A stretch of DNA of 64,000 nucleotides from Acidobacteriota bacterium (GTDB lineage: Bacteria; Acidobacteriota; Terriglobia; Bryobacterales; Bryobacteraceae), in contig JAFKEE010000016.1 in assembly GCA_017307505.1 (NCBI GenBank), positions 310,001 through 374,000 on the forward strand, in the 5' to 3' direction. Below, in pieces: positions 1-7,536 of the stretch. Positions within the stretch are counted from its first letter, which is position 1, and each line of letters begins with the position of its first letter. Both the position numbers and the translations under genes were made by a program. The notes below the pieces were generated by a model. The model did not search any database, had not been told where the DNA came from, and saw nothing but the letters and a program-made list of their open reading frames with translations.

Positions 1-236
1 ATCACCCGGTTGCGCGCAAACAGCGACATCGAGCGCGCATCGTCCAGCACTTCACTGATCGAAAGTTCATCCAGGTCGTGCCGGGTATAGCCCTCTTCGC
101 GGTCCTCTTCGCTCAGAACTTTTTCGATTAGCGCCTTGCGGCACGGCGCACGCCGGTACCCTTCCGGACCGACAAAGAGATACACCGGCTCTGGTTCCTG
201 CTTCGACAGGGTACGTAGGAACTGGTCCGGCGTCAT
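1..236 (-). CDS. holA: DNA polymerase III subunit delta (partial, N-terminal part)
   Basis: The frame opens at an ATG at 236 and runs off the left edge after about 78 codons. The peptide begins MTPDQFLRTL and continues into YLFVGPEGYRR, a degenerate P-loop-like strand-loop, then an acidic stretch and ARSMSLFARNRVI, which resembles the start of the HolA clamp-loader AAA+ fold. HolA opens the beta sliding clamp in the replicative clamp-loader complex. The gene sits 6 bp downstream of lptE on the same strand, matching the lptE-holA order seen in other Gram-negatives. The identification rests on this short N-terminus plus context, so a different clamp-loader relative is possible but less likely. 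Confidence 0.75.
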   Translation of the reverse strand, partial: MTPDQFLRTLSKQEPEPVYLFVGPEGYRRAPCRKALIEKVLSEEDREEGYTRHDLDELSISEVLDDARSMSLFARNRV

Positions 237-242
237 AGCTGC

Positions 243-758
243 TTAGAAAGCCTCCAACACACTGCTCACTACCTGCCGCGCCACTTCCTGGCTCAGCCGC
301 TGCAGCGCGACCGCGCTCTCGTCGAAGTACTGCAGCTGGTCTGTCGCTACTTCATACCGCTGGCGGAACTCCATGTTGTCGCGCTTGTACATCACCTTGC
401 CGGTCTTTCGCTCAGTGAGCGAAATGTTCATGATCACCGACACCTGGATGCCCGCCGCGCGTCCGGTCTTCTGGTCGAAGATCGTGGGCGCCGTGTAGAA
501 ATTCACCACCGCGCCGGTCAACACCGCATCGGCCTGATCGACGTTCGGAATCACACGGTACCGCGTGCGGGAGAGGAACTCCCGGCCGATTGCGCCAGGC
601 AGTTGTTCGGTGAGCTTGTAGCGCGTGGTCGTGTTACCGAATGCCGGAATCGCAATGGATTGCAGCGTCGCCGGCAGCATGTCGCCATGCCCGCCCACGT
701 GATAACCACAGCCGCTCAAAGCCAGCGCCGCGGCCAGCACCACAAGACCAGCCTTCAT
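243..758 (-). CDS. lptE: LPS assembly lipoprotein LptE
   Basis: A protein of 171 aa starts at the ATG at 758, chosen because it gives a clean lipoprotein signal peptide (MKAGLVVLAAALALSGC, lipobox LSGC) and has GGAG upstream; a 27-codon in-frame extension has no signal sequence. After the lipidated Cys comes GYHVGG, typical of the LptE/RlpB family. LptE plugs the LptD barrel and helps insert LPS into the outer leaflet of the outer membrane. Its start overlaps the stop of the upstream Asd-like gene by 4 bp (ATGA), so translation is probably coupled. The neighbours pssA, psd and, across the divergent gap, the lpx genes fit an envelope role. Confidence 0.85.
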   Translation of the reverse strand: MKAGLVVLAAALALSGCGYHVGGHGDMLPATLQSIAIPAFGNTTTRYKLTEQLPGAIGREFLSRTRYRVIPNVDQADAVLTGAVVNFYTAPTIFDQKTGRAAGIQVSVIMNISLTERKTGKVMYKRDNMEFRQRYEVATDQLQYFDESAVALQRLSQEVARQVVSSVLEAF

Positions 759-1765
759 CGAGTCTCCTTCCGCGACAGCAGCCCCGCGGTCAGCAGCGCT
801 GTCTCGGCTCGAGTGCGCATGTTGTCGAACGCCAGCCACAACCAGATGCCCCGGACATGGCTGCGATCTTCCACAATGTCACTGACGGTCAGTCCGCTTT
901 GCCCGGCTACCCCCATGTTGGAGCCAGGTTCCACATCGGCGCCACGAACATCCAGCCCGGCATCCTTGAGCCACCCGCTGATCTCATCCACCGTGGGCCG
1001 CGATTCGAACTCCAGCCAGGTGCTCAGGCAGTAACCGTGAAACACGGGCGCCTGCACCACACGCAGCGAAGGCAGAGGTACAGCCAGCGGACCCAGCAGG
1101 GAAGCAAGATGACGCTCGATGCGCAGTTCCGCCGCCTCCAGGCTCACCTTGGCTTCGGCTCCCAGCCGCGGCAGCAGGTTAAAACTCACCTGCGCGTCAA
1201 ACAACGCCCGGGGCATCTGCTGAAAATTGAAAAGCGTCAGCGTCTGCTGATGCAATTCGTCGACGCCCTCTTTGCCGCGCTCACTGGCGGGTTCCAGCAC
1301 AGTCGCCACCGCGCTCCGCAATGGACGCTGCGCGTGCAGCAGCGACATCAGGCGGGCCAGTGCGATCGCGGCCGGATGGGCCAGCGAATGGATGGAATAC
1401 TCCTGCGCCGCCACCGGTCCGCGCTCCAGGATCGGCGCTCGCAGGATCGATTCGGGCAGATCTTCAAAATCACAGACAGCATCGACGATCGCAGGCCGCT
1501 GCGGCAGGCCGTGCGCCAGGGCCAGGGCACGCTTGTGCGCCTCGAGCGAGCCCGCCAGAAGCACCACGTCCGCCTCTTCCATGGTGTCTTTATCCAATGG
1601 CTGCATGACGAGAAGGTCTTCTTCGCCCGGAGCCAGCACAATATCGTCCGTCTGGGAACTGGCCAGGCTGAGGGTTACCGGCAGCTTGCCTTCCTCGACG
1701 AGTTCACGAATCTCCTTGCCGAGCAGCGTCTCACCGCCCAGCAGGAGCCACTTGGGCTTAGTCAT
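755..1765 (-). CDS. Asd-like (USG-1 type) dehydrogenase homologue lacking the usual catalytic Cys
   Basis: The 336-aa product has the aspartate-semialdehyde dehydrogenase architecture: an N-terminal nucleotide-binding domain (KPKWLLLGGETLLGKEI in place of the usual GxTGxVG pattern) and a dimerisation domain with PASERGKEGVDEL, close to the Asd/USG-1 family sequence. Where a true Asd has its catalytic Cys (the PNC segment, about residue 125) this protein has HSLAHPAAIAL, so the thiol nucleophile appears absent. It is therefore more likely a USG-1-like paralogue than a lysine/threonine pathway enzyme. ATG 1765 is preferred over GTG 1774 because AGGTG lies 6 nt upstream of it. It starts 9 bp after the pssA stop and overlaps lptE by 4 bp. 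Confidence 0.7.
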   Translation of the reverse strand: MTKPKWLLLGGETLLGKEIRELVEEGKLPVTLSLASSQTDDIVLAPGEEDLLVMQPLDKDTMEEADVVLLAGSLEAHKRALALAHGLPQRPAIVDAVCDFEDLPESILRAPILERGPVAAQEYSIHSLAHPAAIALARLMSLLHAQRPLRSAVATVLEPASERGKEGVDELHQQTLTLFNFQQMPRALFDAQVSFNLLPRLGAEAKVSLEAAELRIERHLASLLGPLAVPLPSLRVVQAPVFHGYCLSTWLEFESRPTVDEISGWLKDAGLDVRGADVEPGSNMGVAGQSGLTVSDIVEDRSHVRGIWLWLAFDNMRTRAETALLTAGLLSRKETR

Positions 1766-1774
1766 GGATGTCAC

Positions 1775-2677
1775 CTAACTGGCCTGATGTTCGGGATGCG
1801 CGGGCGGAGGCGACGGTTTGAACCAGCGCCGGATCAGTCCACCCAGCCGCACCAGAATGCCGCTGGACACGTAGACAGTGGCCAATACCAGCAGCGCGGG
1901 TTTCGAGAAGTTCCAAAACAGGTAGATCACCGTGCAGAGCACGATCACGCTCTTCGGGCTGCGCGGGCTTACCAGACTGAAGTCCTTGAAGCTGCGGTAG
2001 CGCCAGGTGCTTACCATCAGGAACGCAAGCAACGCCATCAACGCGGCCCAGGCCGTAATAATCGGCCATCCGCGCAACGGCACCGAGTCAACAGCATAGA
2101 TCACCGCGGCCACCATGCCGGCCGCCGCGGGAATGGGCAAGCCGACAAAATACTTGCGGTCCGGGCGGCCCGGATTGCGCGGGACCGGATTCACCGTGAT
2201 GTTGAACCGTGCCAGCCGCATCGAGCCGCAGCATACAAACATGAACAGGATGAAATAGCCCGCCTGCATCAGGTACTTGCGGATGTCCGGCGGAGTATAC
2301 GGATCGAGAAACTGAAAGCCCCACACAAACGCCAGGACGGCCGGCGCAATGCCGAAGCTGATCACATCGGCCAGCGAATCCAGCTCTCGGCCGAAATCGC
2401 TGGTAGTGTTCGTCAGTCGCGCGATGCGGCCGTCCAGACCATCGAAAAACACGGAAAGTCCGATGACCTTCGCCGCCGTCTCCCAGGCCGGATTCGAGCC
2501 GTAGTTGCCCGCGGAGGCCCACAGCGCACCTTCTACCGCCTTCAGAATCGCCAGGTACCCCATGAACAGGTTCCCAGCCGTAAACAGGGTCGGCAGCGCA
2601 TAGGCCGCACGCCGCGGCCGGCGGTCCGGCGAGTTGGGATCGATCAGTCTTTCACGCAGGTTCAAGCGCGGAGTCAT
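1775..2677 (-). CDS. pssA: CDP-diacylglycerol-serine O-phosphatidyltransferase
   Basis: This 300-aa multi-pass membrane enzyme makes phosphatidylserine from CDP-diacylglycerol and serine. The CDP-alcohol phosphatidyltransferase signature DGx2ARx8Gx3Dx3D is complete (DGRIAR, then G, D and D at the expected spacing around residues 85-107). Several hydrophobic helices follow, and the C-terminus is Pro-rich. The start ATG overlaps the psd stop by 4 bp (2674-2677), so the two consecutive enzymes of phosphatidylethanolamine synthesis are translationally coupled. The family assignment is firm. Serine as the head group is inferred from the psd partner. Confidence 0.92.
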   Translation of the reverse strand: MTPRLNLRERLIDPNSPDRRPRRAAYALPTLFTAGNLFMGYLAILKAVEGALWASAGNYGSNPAWETAAKVIGLSVFFDGLDGRIARLTNTTSDFGRELDSLADVISFGIAPAVLAFVWGFQFLDPYTPPDIRKYLMQAGYFILFMFVCCGSMRLARFNITVNPVPRNPGRPDRKYFVGLPIPAAAGMVAAVIYAVDSVPLRGWPIITAWAALMALLAFLMVSTWRYRSFKDFSLVSPRSPKSVIVLCTVIYLFWNFSKPALLVLATVYVSSGILVRLGGLIRRWFKPSPPPAHPEHQAS

Positions 2678-3300
2678 TGTTTCGTCCTAGCGGCGCCGAT
2701 GTGCGCCAGCACGCTGGAGCCGGCGGAGACCCGCTGGCCTTCACGCACATCGATCTCCCATTCGGGTCCAAATGTCACATCGACGCGCGAGCCGAACTTG
2801 ATCAGACCCACGCGCTCACCGGCGGTCACAAAATCGCCGGGCTTCTTGGTGCACACGATGCGGCGTGCAATCAGGCCCGCAATCTGCGAAAAGGTCACCA
2901 GGGTCCGCTGCCCGCCCACGCTGCCGTCGATCGTGATCGTGTTCATCTCGTTATCGACCGAAGCTTCTTCTTTGCTCGCCACCAGGAACTTGCCGGGCTT
3001 ATAGTGAACGTCAATCACCTTGCCTGCAATCGGCGCCCGGTTCACATGCACGTCAAAGACATTCAGAAAGATACTCACCCGGGTTGAATCCGGCCCGCGC
3101 CGGATCAACACCACCTTGCCGTCCCCCGGCGATACCGCCACCGGACCCGGCGGCACCTGCCGCTCCGGGTCACGGAAAAACCATAGGCAGAACAGCGCCA
3201 GGATGTAGAACGGGATGCCCGCCCAGCCTTTGGTGAAGTAGCCAAGCAGGGCGCCCGCGCCCGTCAGAAATAATGCGTAATAGATTCCGGTGACTACCAT
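2674..3300 (-). CDS. psd: Phosphatidylserine decarboxylase proenzyme (short form)
   Basis: The 208-aa product belongs to the short-form Psd family, which converts phosphatidylserine to phosphatidylethanolamine after self-cleavage to form a pyruvoyl group. The C-terminal self-cleavage region reads VSAGSSVLAHIG, equivalent to the LGST/GGSS site. FLNVFDVHVNRAP, a strongly conserved Psd block, lies near residue 80. An N-terminal hydrophobic pair of helices anchors it in the inner membrane. It is 18 bp downstream of the M20 peptidase gene and 4-bp overlapped with pssA. Confidence 0.92.
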   Translation of the reverse strand: MVVTGIYYALFLTGAGALLGYFTKGWAGIPFYILALFCLWFFRDPERQVPPGPVAVSPGDGKVVLIRRGPDSTRVSIFLNVFDVHVNRAPIAGKVIDVHYKPGKFLVASKEEASVDNEMNTITIDGSVGGQRTLVTFSQIAGLIARRIVCTKKPGDFVTAGERVGLIKFGSRVDVTFGPEWEIDVREGQRVSAGSSVLAHIGAARTKQ

Positions 3301-3318
3301 GCGTGAACCGCGATCTTT

Positions 3319-4473
3319 TTATTGTCCCAAATGCCGGACAAGAAGGGCGAGCAGGGCGGTCCGGTCGGCGATACGGTCCACCAGGATACTTTCGTTCGCC
3401 GCATGGGCTCCTTCTCCAACCCCACCGATGCCGTCCAGCGTAGGGACGCCCAAACCTGCCGTAAAGTTGCCGTCCGATCCCCCACCCGTCGCCGACTCTT
3501 CCAACTTCAATCCAAGATGCCTGCCCGCCAGCTCCGACGCCGCCTTATACAGCGCCGCCACCCCCTTCGTGCGCTCCATCGGAGGCCGGTTCAGCCCGCC
3601 GCTGACCTCCAGGCTGCAGCGCTTGTCCACCGCCTTCAGCCTGTGGAACTTCCGGTCCAATCCGGCGTAATCGGCCATCTTCGCGATCCGGATATCGACT
3701 TCGACCCGCGCTTCAGCCGCAATCACATTGGTTCGCGTACCCCCGGAAATGACCCCGGGATTCACCGTCAGTCCTTTGGGCAGGTTCGTGAATCCGGCTA
3801 TCTTTTCGACCTGCCGGGCCAGTTCAACGATGGCGCTTGCCCCAGCCGCGAAATCGACACCAGCATGCGAAGCCTTGCCCCGAACCGTCACCGTGTAGTC
3901 GCCCACGCCCTTGCGGGCCGTCTTCAGCTTTCCGGACAACCCCGTGCCCGGCTCCGCCACCAGCACGGCGGAGCTTTCTTTCGCCAGATTCTCGGTCAGA
4001 GGCCGGGATACCTCGCTGCCCACCTCTTCATCGGAGACAATCCACAGCGCCACCTGCCGGGAAACCGGCAGATCCAGCGCCTGCAACAGCTTCATGGCCG
4101 AAAGAAAGAAGGCCAGGCCGGATTTCATATCCAGCACGCCCGGTCCCCACAATCGGCCGTCCGCTTCTTTCCACGGCATCGTCTTCAGGGTGCCCAGCGG
4201 CCAGACCGTATCGCTATGGCCGACCCCCAGAATGCGCCCCGGCTTCTTCTTCCTCGGACCAGGCAAGTCAAATGTCAATAATAAGTTACGGCCATAGCGG
4301 CCACCTGGAAAGGTCTTCACCCGGGCCAGCCCGTCGACCCGCGCCGCCACCAGGTCGACAAACCGGTTGACGGCGGCGGCATCGTCGCTGGGCGACTCGC
4401 ACTCCACCAAGTCTTTGAGAAAATTGACGATCGCCGGCTGTTGCGCCAATGCATGAGGAAGGATTGCGTCCAT
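3319..4473 (-). CDS. M20 family metallopeptidase (glutamate carboxypeptidase/CPG2-like)
   Basis: A 384-aa zinc aminoacylase/carboxypeptidase-like protein. The co-catalytic metal motifs are visible in order: GHSDTVW (His, Asp; about residue 91), GPGVLDMKSG (bridging Asp), SDEEVGS (catalytic Glu plus ligand), AEPG, and a C-terminal HAANE. The dimerisation domain lies between about residues 190 and 300 (SHAGVDFAAGASA). No signal peptide is evident, so it is probably cytoplasmic. It is the first gene of the minus-strand lipid operon, and its ATG is only 24 bp from the divergent fabZ start. The substrate cannot be read from sequence; acyl-amino acids or peptides are typical of the family. Confidence 0.85.
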   Translation of the reverse strand: MDAILPHALAQQPAIVNFLKDLVECESPSDDAAAVNRFVDLVAARVDGLARVKTFPGGRYGRNLLLTFDLPGPRKKKPGRILGVGHSDTVWPLGTLKTMPWKEADGRLWGPGVLDMKSGLAFFLSAMKLLQALDLPVSRQVALWIVSDEEVGSEVSRPLTENLAKESSAVLVAEPGTGLSGKLKTARKGVGDYTVTVRGKASHAGVDFAAGASAIVELARQVEKIAGFTNLPKGLTVNPGVISGGTRTNVIAAEARVEVDIRIAKMADYAGLDRKFHRLKAVDKRCSLEVSGGLNRPPMERTKGVAALYKAASELAGRHLGLKLEESATGGGSDGNFTAGLGVPTLDGIGGVGEGAHAANESILVDRIADRTALLALLVRHLGQ

Positions 4474-4497
4474 CGTTTGTTAGAATAACTGTTTCCG

Positions 4498-4959
4498 ATG
4501 GCAGTCCTAGAAAACATCGACATTCGCGACGTCCTGCCCCACCGCTACCCCATGTTGCTGGTGGACCGGATTGTCGAATTTGGTGAAGACTATATCGTCG
4601 GCATCAAAAACGTCACCGCCAACGAGCCGTTCTTCCTCGGTCATTTTCCGGATTTTCCGGTCATGCCCGGCGTGCTCATTATCGAAGCCATGGCCCAGGT
4701 CGGCGGCACTCTGGTGCTCAAGGACCTGCCCGACCGCAAATCCAAACTCGTCCTGTTTGCGTCCATTGAAGAGGCCAAGTTCCGCAAACCCGTGCTGCCT
4801 GGCGACACTCTGCGCCTGGAACTCAAAACCCTGAAGCGCAAGTCCACCGTCGTCAAGATGCAAGGCACCGCGACCGTCGACGGCCAGGTGGTGGCCGAGG
4901 CGATCGTCATGTGTAAGGTGATCGACCGGCCCGGCAGCGCCGCAGAACCACAGGCGTAG
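4498..4959 (+). CDS. fabZ: 3-hydroxyacyl-ACP dehydratase FabZ
   Basis: A 153-aa hot-dog-fold enzyme that dehydrates (3R)-hydroxyacyl-ACP in type II fatty acid synthesis. The catalytic His is in FFLGHFPDFPVMPG and the catalytic Glu in IIEAMAQVGG, both in the canonical arrangement; LPHRYPMLLVDR near residue 17 is also diagnostic. Five bp separate it from lpxA. FabZ next to LpxA is a widespread arrangement, since both compete for the same 3-hydroxyacyl-ACP pool. No clear Shine-Dalgarno sequence precedes the ATG, and the divergent gap is only 24 bp with a TAGAAT at 4481-4486. Confidence 0.95.
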   Translation: MAVLENIDIRDVLPHRYPMLLVDRIVEFGEDYIVGIKNVTANEPFFLGHFPDFPVMPGVLIIEAMAQVGGTLVLKDLPDRKSKLVLFASIEEAKFRKPVLPGDTLRLELKTLKRKSTVVKMQGTATVDGQVVAEAIVMCKVIDRPGSAAEPQA

Positions 4960-4963
4960 ATCC

Positions 4964-5740
4964 ATGGCGATTCACCCGACCGCGATCATCGATCCCGCGG
5001 CTCGGATCCACCCGGACGCCGACATCGGCCCGTTTTGCGTGATCGGAGCCGAAGTCGAAATCGGAGCCCGCACCCGTCTCATGGCCAACCTCTATATAGA
5101 GGGGCCTACCTGGATCGGGGAAGATAACATCTTCTATCCGTACGGCAGCGTCGGGGTTGCGTCCCAGGATCTCAAGTACCACGGCGAGCGAACGGAAACC
5201 CGCATTGGATCCCGCAACAGGATCCGTGAGTTCGTCACCATCCACCGCGGTACCGAAGGCGGCGGCTCCCTCACAGCCATCGGCGATGACAACCTGCTGA
5301 TGGCCTACTCGCACATTGCCCACGATGCGCAAATTGGCAGCCATATCATACTAGGCAATGCGGTTACACTCGCCGGGCATGTCACCATCGGCGACTGGGC
5401 CATCGTTGAGGCATTCTCCGGTGTCCATCAGTTCTGCCGCATTGGCCGCCACTCCTTCACCGGCGGGTATAGCGTCGTGACTCAGGATGTCCTGCCCTAT
5501 TCACAGACGGTCACCCCACGGCAGTCGAAAGTCTACGGCGAGAACAAGATTGGACTTCAGCGCCGCGGTTTTTCAGCGGAATCCATCGCCGGGCTGCATA
5601 AGGCCTTCCGCTTGCTCGTGAGCGATAAGTTGAACACCTCGCAGGCCTTAGAACAGATCCAGGCGGAGGTCCCTTCCTGCGCCGAGGTAGACGAACTGGT
5701 CGAGTTTATCCGGACCGCCAAGCGTGGTTTCATCAAGTGA
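4964..5740 (+). CDS. lpxA: UDP-N-acetylglucosamine acyltransferase LpxA
   Basis: A 258-aa left-handed beta-helix acyltransferase, first enzyme of lipid A synthesis. Hexapeptide repeats run from about residue 5 to 180 (AIIDPAARIHPDADIGPF onward). The catalytic His lies in LAGHVTIG, with a second conserved block GVHQFCRIG, and the C-terminal helical segment has GLQRRGFS. The acyl acceptor could be UDP-GlcNAc or its 3-amino analogue; the downstream Gfo/Idh gene raises the second possibility, but residues here do not decide it. Its TGA overlaps the GTG start of lpxI by 4 bp. Confidence 0.95.
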   Translation: MAIHPTAIIDPAARIHPDADIGPFCVIGAEVEIGARTRLMANLYIEGPTWIGEDNIFYPYGSVGVASQDLKYHGERTETRIGSRNRIREFVTIHRGTEGGGSLTAIGDDNLLMAYSHIAHDAQIGSHIILGNAVTLAGHVTIGDWAIVEAFSGVHQFCRIGRHSFTGGYSVVTQDVLPYSQTVTPRQSKVYGENKIGLQRRGFSAESIAGLHKAFRLLVSDKLNTSQALEQIQAEVPSCAEVDELVEFIRTAKRGFIK

Positions 5741-6552
5741 GATACGGTCTCATCGCCGGCTCCAGCCGTTTCCCCATCCTCGCCCTGCAGACCGCCCGCC
5801 AGCTCGGCCACGAGGTGGTGGTGATTGCCCTCAAGGACAATGCCCCGCCGGAAGTGGAAGCCCTGGTGGACCGGTGCTACTGGATCACCATCGCCGAGCT
5901 TGGCAAGTTGATCGACATCCTCCAGAAGGAGAAGATCACGGAAGTGATCATGGCCGGCCAGGTCCGTCATACTTCCCTTTTTAGTACCCTGCGCCCTGAC
6001 TGGCGGCTGGCAAAACTCCTCTTCTCCCTCCCGTCCCGAAATACCGACGCCCTGATCGGCGGCGTCCAGAAGGAACTCGAGAAAGAAGGCATCCGCCTGG
6101 CCGACTCGACCCTCCTCCTCAAACCGCTCCTGGCTGCGGAAGGCCAGATTTCGAAGCGGAAACCGACAGACGACGAACAGAAAGACATCCATTACGGCCG
6201 CCGCGTAGCCGGAGCCGTCTCCGGTTTCGACATCGGCCAGAGTGTGGCCATCTCGGAACGGGCCTGCGTCGCCGTCGAGGCGATGGAAGGTACCGACGCG
6301 ATGCTGCGCCGCGCGGCCTCGCTGGTCAACGGCCGCCCGCTGCGGTTAGTCAAAGCTTCCAATCGCCGCAAACACCTTCTCTTTGACGTGCCCGTGGCCG
6401 GGCCGGGCACCATCCTCACCATGGCCGAGACCGGAACCACCGCTCTCGCCGTGGACGCCGGCCGAACCCTGTTGCTGGACAAGGACGAAATGCTCGCCCT
6501 CGCTGCCCAGCACGACATCTCGATCGTCGGCTACCCGCCGGAGGAATCATGA
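5737..6552 (+). CDS. lpxI: UDP-2,3-diacylglucosamine pyrophosphatase LpxI
   Basis: A 271-aa protein of the LpxI (DUF1009) family, which hydrolyses UDP-2,3-diacylglucosamine to lipid X in bacteria lacking LpxH. Diagnostic segments are the N-terminal GLIAGSSRFPILAL, MAGQVRH near residue 70, and the C-terminal KASNRRKHLLFDVPVAGPGT. Translation starts at GTG 5737 within the lpxA stop (GTGA), and the gene ends in an ATGA overlap with the next gene. Coupled lpxA-lpxI supports lipid A synthesis through the LpxI branch. LpxB and LpxD are not in the window. Confidence 0.92.
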   Translation: MRYGLIAGSSRFPILALQTARQLGHEVVVIALKDNAPPEVEALVDRCYWITIAELGKLIDILQKEKITEVIMAGQVRHTSLFSTLRPDWRLAKLLFSLPSRNTDALIGGVQKELEKEGIRLADSTLLLKPLLAAEGQISKRKPTDDEQKDIHYGRRVAGAVSGFDIGQSVAISERACVAVEAMEGTDAMLRRAASLVNGRPLRLVKASNRRKHLLFDVPVAGPGTILTMAETGTTALAVDAGRTLLLDKDEMLALAAQHDISIVGYPPEES

Positions 6553-7514
6553 GCGAACCTGCAGTCCTCGTCGCCGTCGCTGGCGCAGGAGCCTTTGGAA
6601 AGAATCACTTGCGTGTCATCCGCGAGTCCCATGTGGAACTCGCCGGCGTCTATGACCTCGATCCCGACCGGGCCCAGGCGGCCGCAAAGGAGTTCGGCTG
6701 CCGGGCCTACGACTCTCTTGAGGATCTCGCCGGGCACGCCCAGGCCGCCATCGTCGCCGTCCCCACTTCCGCGCACTGCAAGGTAGCCTGCCAGTTGCTG
6801 GACGCCGGGCTGGATGTCATGGTCGAAAAGCCGATTGCCTCCACTCTGGACGAGGCCCACCAGATGGTTGTCACCGCCCACCAGCGCGGGCGCATCCTGC
6901 AAGTGGGTCATCTCGAACGGTTTAATCCTGCGGTCGCGGCGGCCAAAGCCTTGGTCACGGTCCCCCTCTTCTTCGAGATCCACCGCCTCAGCGTCTTTTC
7001 CCCCCGCAGCCTCGATGTCGATGTGATTCTGGATCTGATGATCCACGATCTGGACATCCTGCTGGCCATGACTGGAACCATGCCGAGCGAAATCCGTGCC
7101 GCCGGCATCCCCGTCCTCTCCGGCAAGGCGGATATCGCCAACGTGCGCCTGGAGTTCCCCAGCGGCTGCATCGCCAACCTGACCGCCTCTCGGGTCTCCA
7201 CGGAGCGCGTCCGCAAACTGCGCTTCTTCCAGCCCAGACAGTACGTTTCCGTGGATTATGCGAAGCAGGAGTGCTTCGCCATCGGCGTGGACGACAACCG
7301 GCAGGTGAAGCTGTTGCCGCAGATTGTGGCGAAGCAGGAGCCCCTCAAGCGGCAGTTCGCCTCGTTCCTGGAATGTATCGTGACCCGGGCCAAGCCGGAA
7401 GTTGACGGCGAAGCGGCAGCCCTGGCCCTGGAACTGGCTCGCCTGATTGAAGCGAAAATCGAAGAACACGGCGCCGTAGTAGCCCGATCGCTCGCTTCCA
7501 CGTCTATCTCTTAA
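6549..7514 (+). CDS. Gfo/Idh/MocA-family oxidoreductase in the lpx operon (GnnA candidate)
   Basis: The 321-aa product has a Rossmann N-terminus (VAVAGAGAFGKNHLRVI), the conserved EKPIA motif near residue 95 (catalytic Lys), and GHLERFNPAV and MIHDLDILLAM in the C-terminal domain. The family uses NAD(P) to oxidise or reduce sugar hydroxyls. Translational coupling to lpxI (ATGA overlap) points to a sugar-nucleotide substrate of lipid A or LPS. GnnA, the UDP-GlcNAc 3-dehydrogenase that with transaminase GnnB makes the 3-amino sugar for amide-linked lipid A, belongs to this family and is a candidate by analogy. No GnnB-like gene is adjacent, so the function stays open. Confidence 0.75.
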   Translation: MSEPAVLVAVAGAGAFGKNHLRVIRESHVELAGVYDLDPDRAQAAAKEFGCRAYDSLEDLAGHAQAAIVAVPTSAHCKVACQLLDAGLDVMVEKPIASTLDEAHQMVVTAHQRGRILQVGHLERFNPAVAAAKALVTVPLFFEIHRLSVFSPRSLDVDVILDLMIHDLDILLAMTGTMPSEIRAAGIPVLSGKADIANVRLEFPSGCIANLTASRVSTERVRKLRFFQPRQYVSVDYAKQECFAIGVDDNRQVKLLPQIVAKQEPLKRQFASFLECIVTRAKPEVDGEAAALALELARLIEAKIEEHGAVVARSLASTSIS

Positions 7515-7536
7515 GAGTCCGCTCTTTCCCGGTTCC

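Noticed and set aside
641-3004. 787-codon plus-strand open frame
   Set aside because: It is antisense to lptE, the Asd-like gene, pssA and part of psd, is rich in Arg/Gln/His as expected of a GC-driven shadow frame, and has no recognisable domain.
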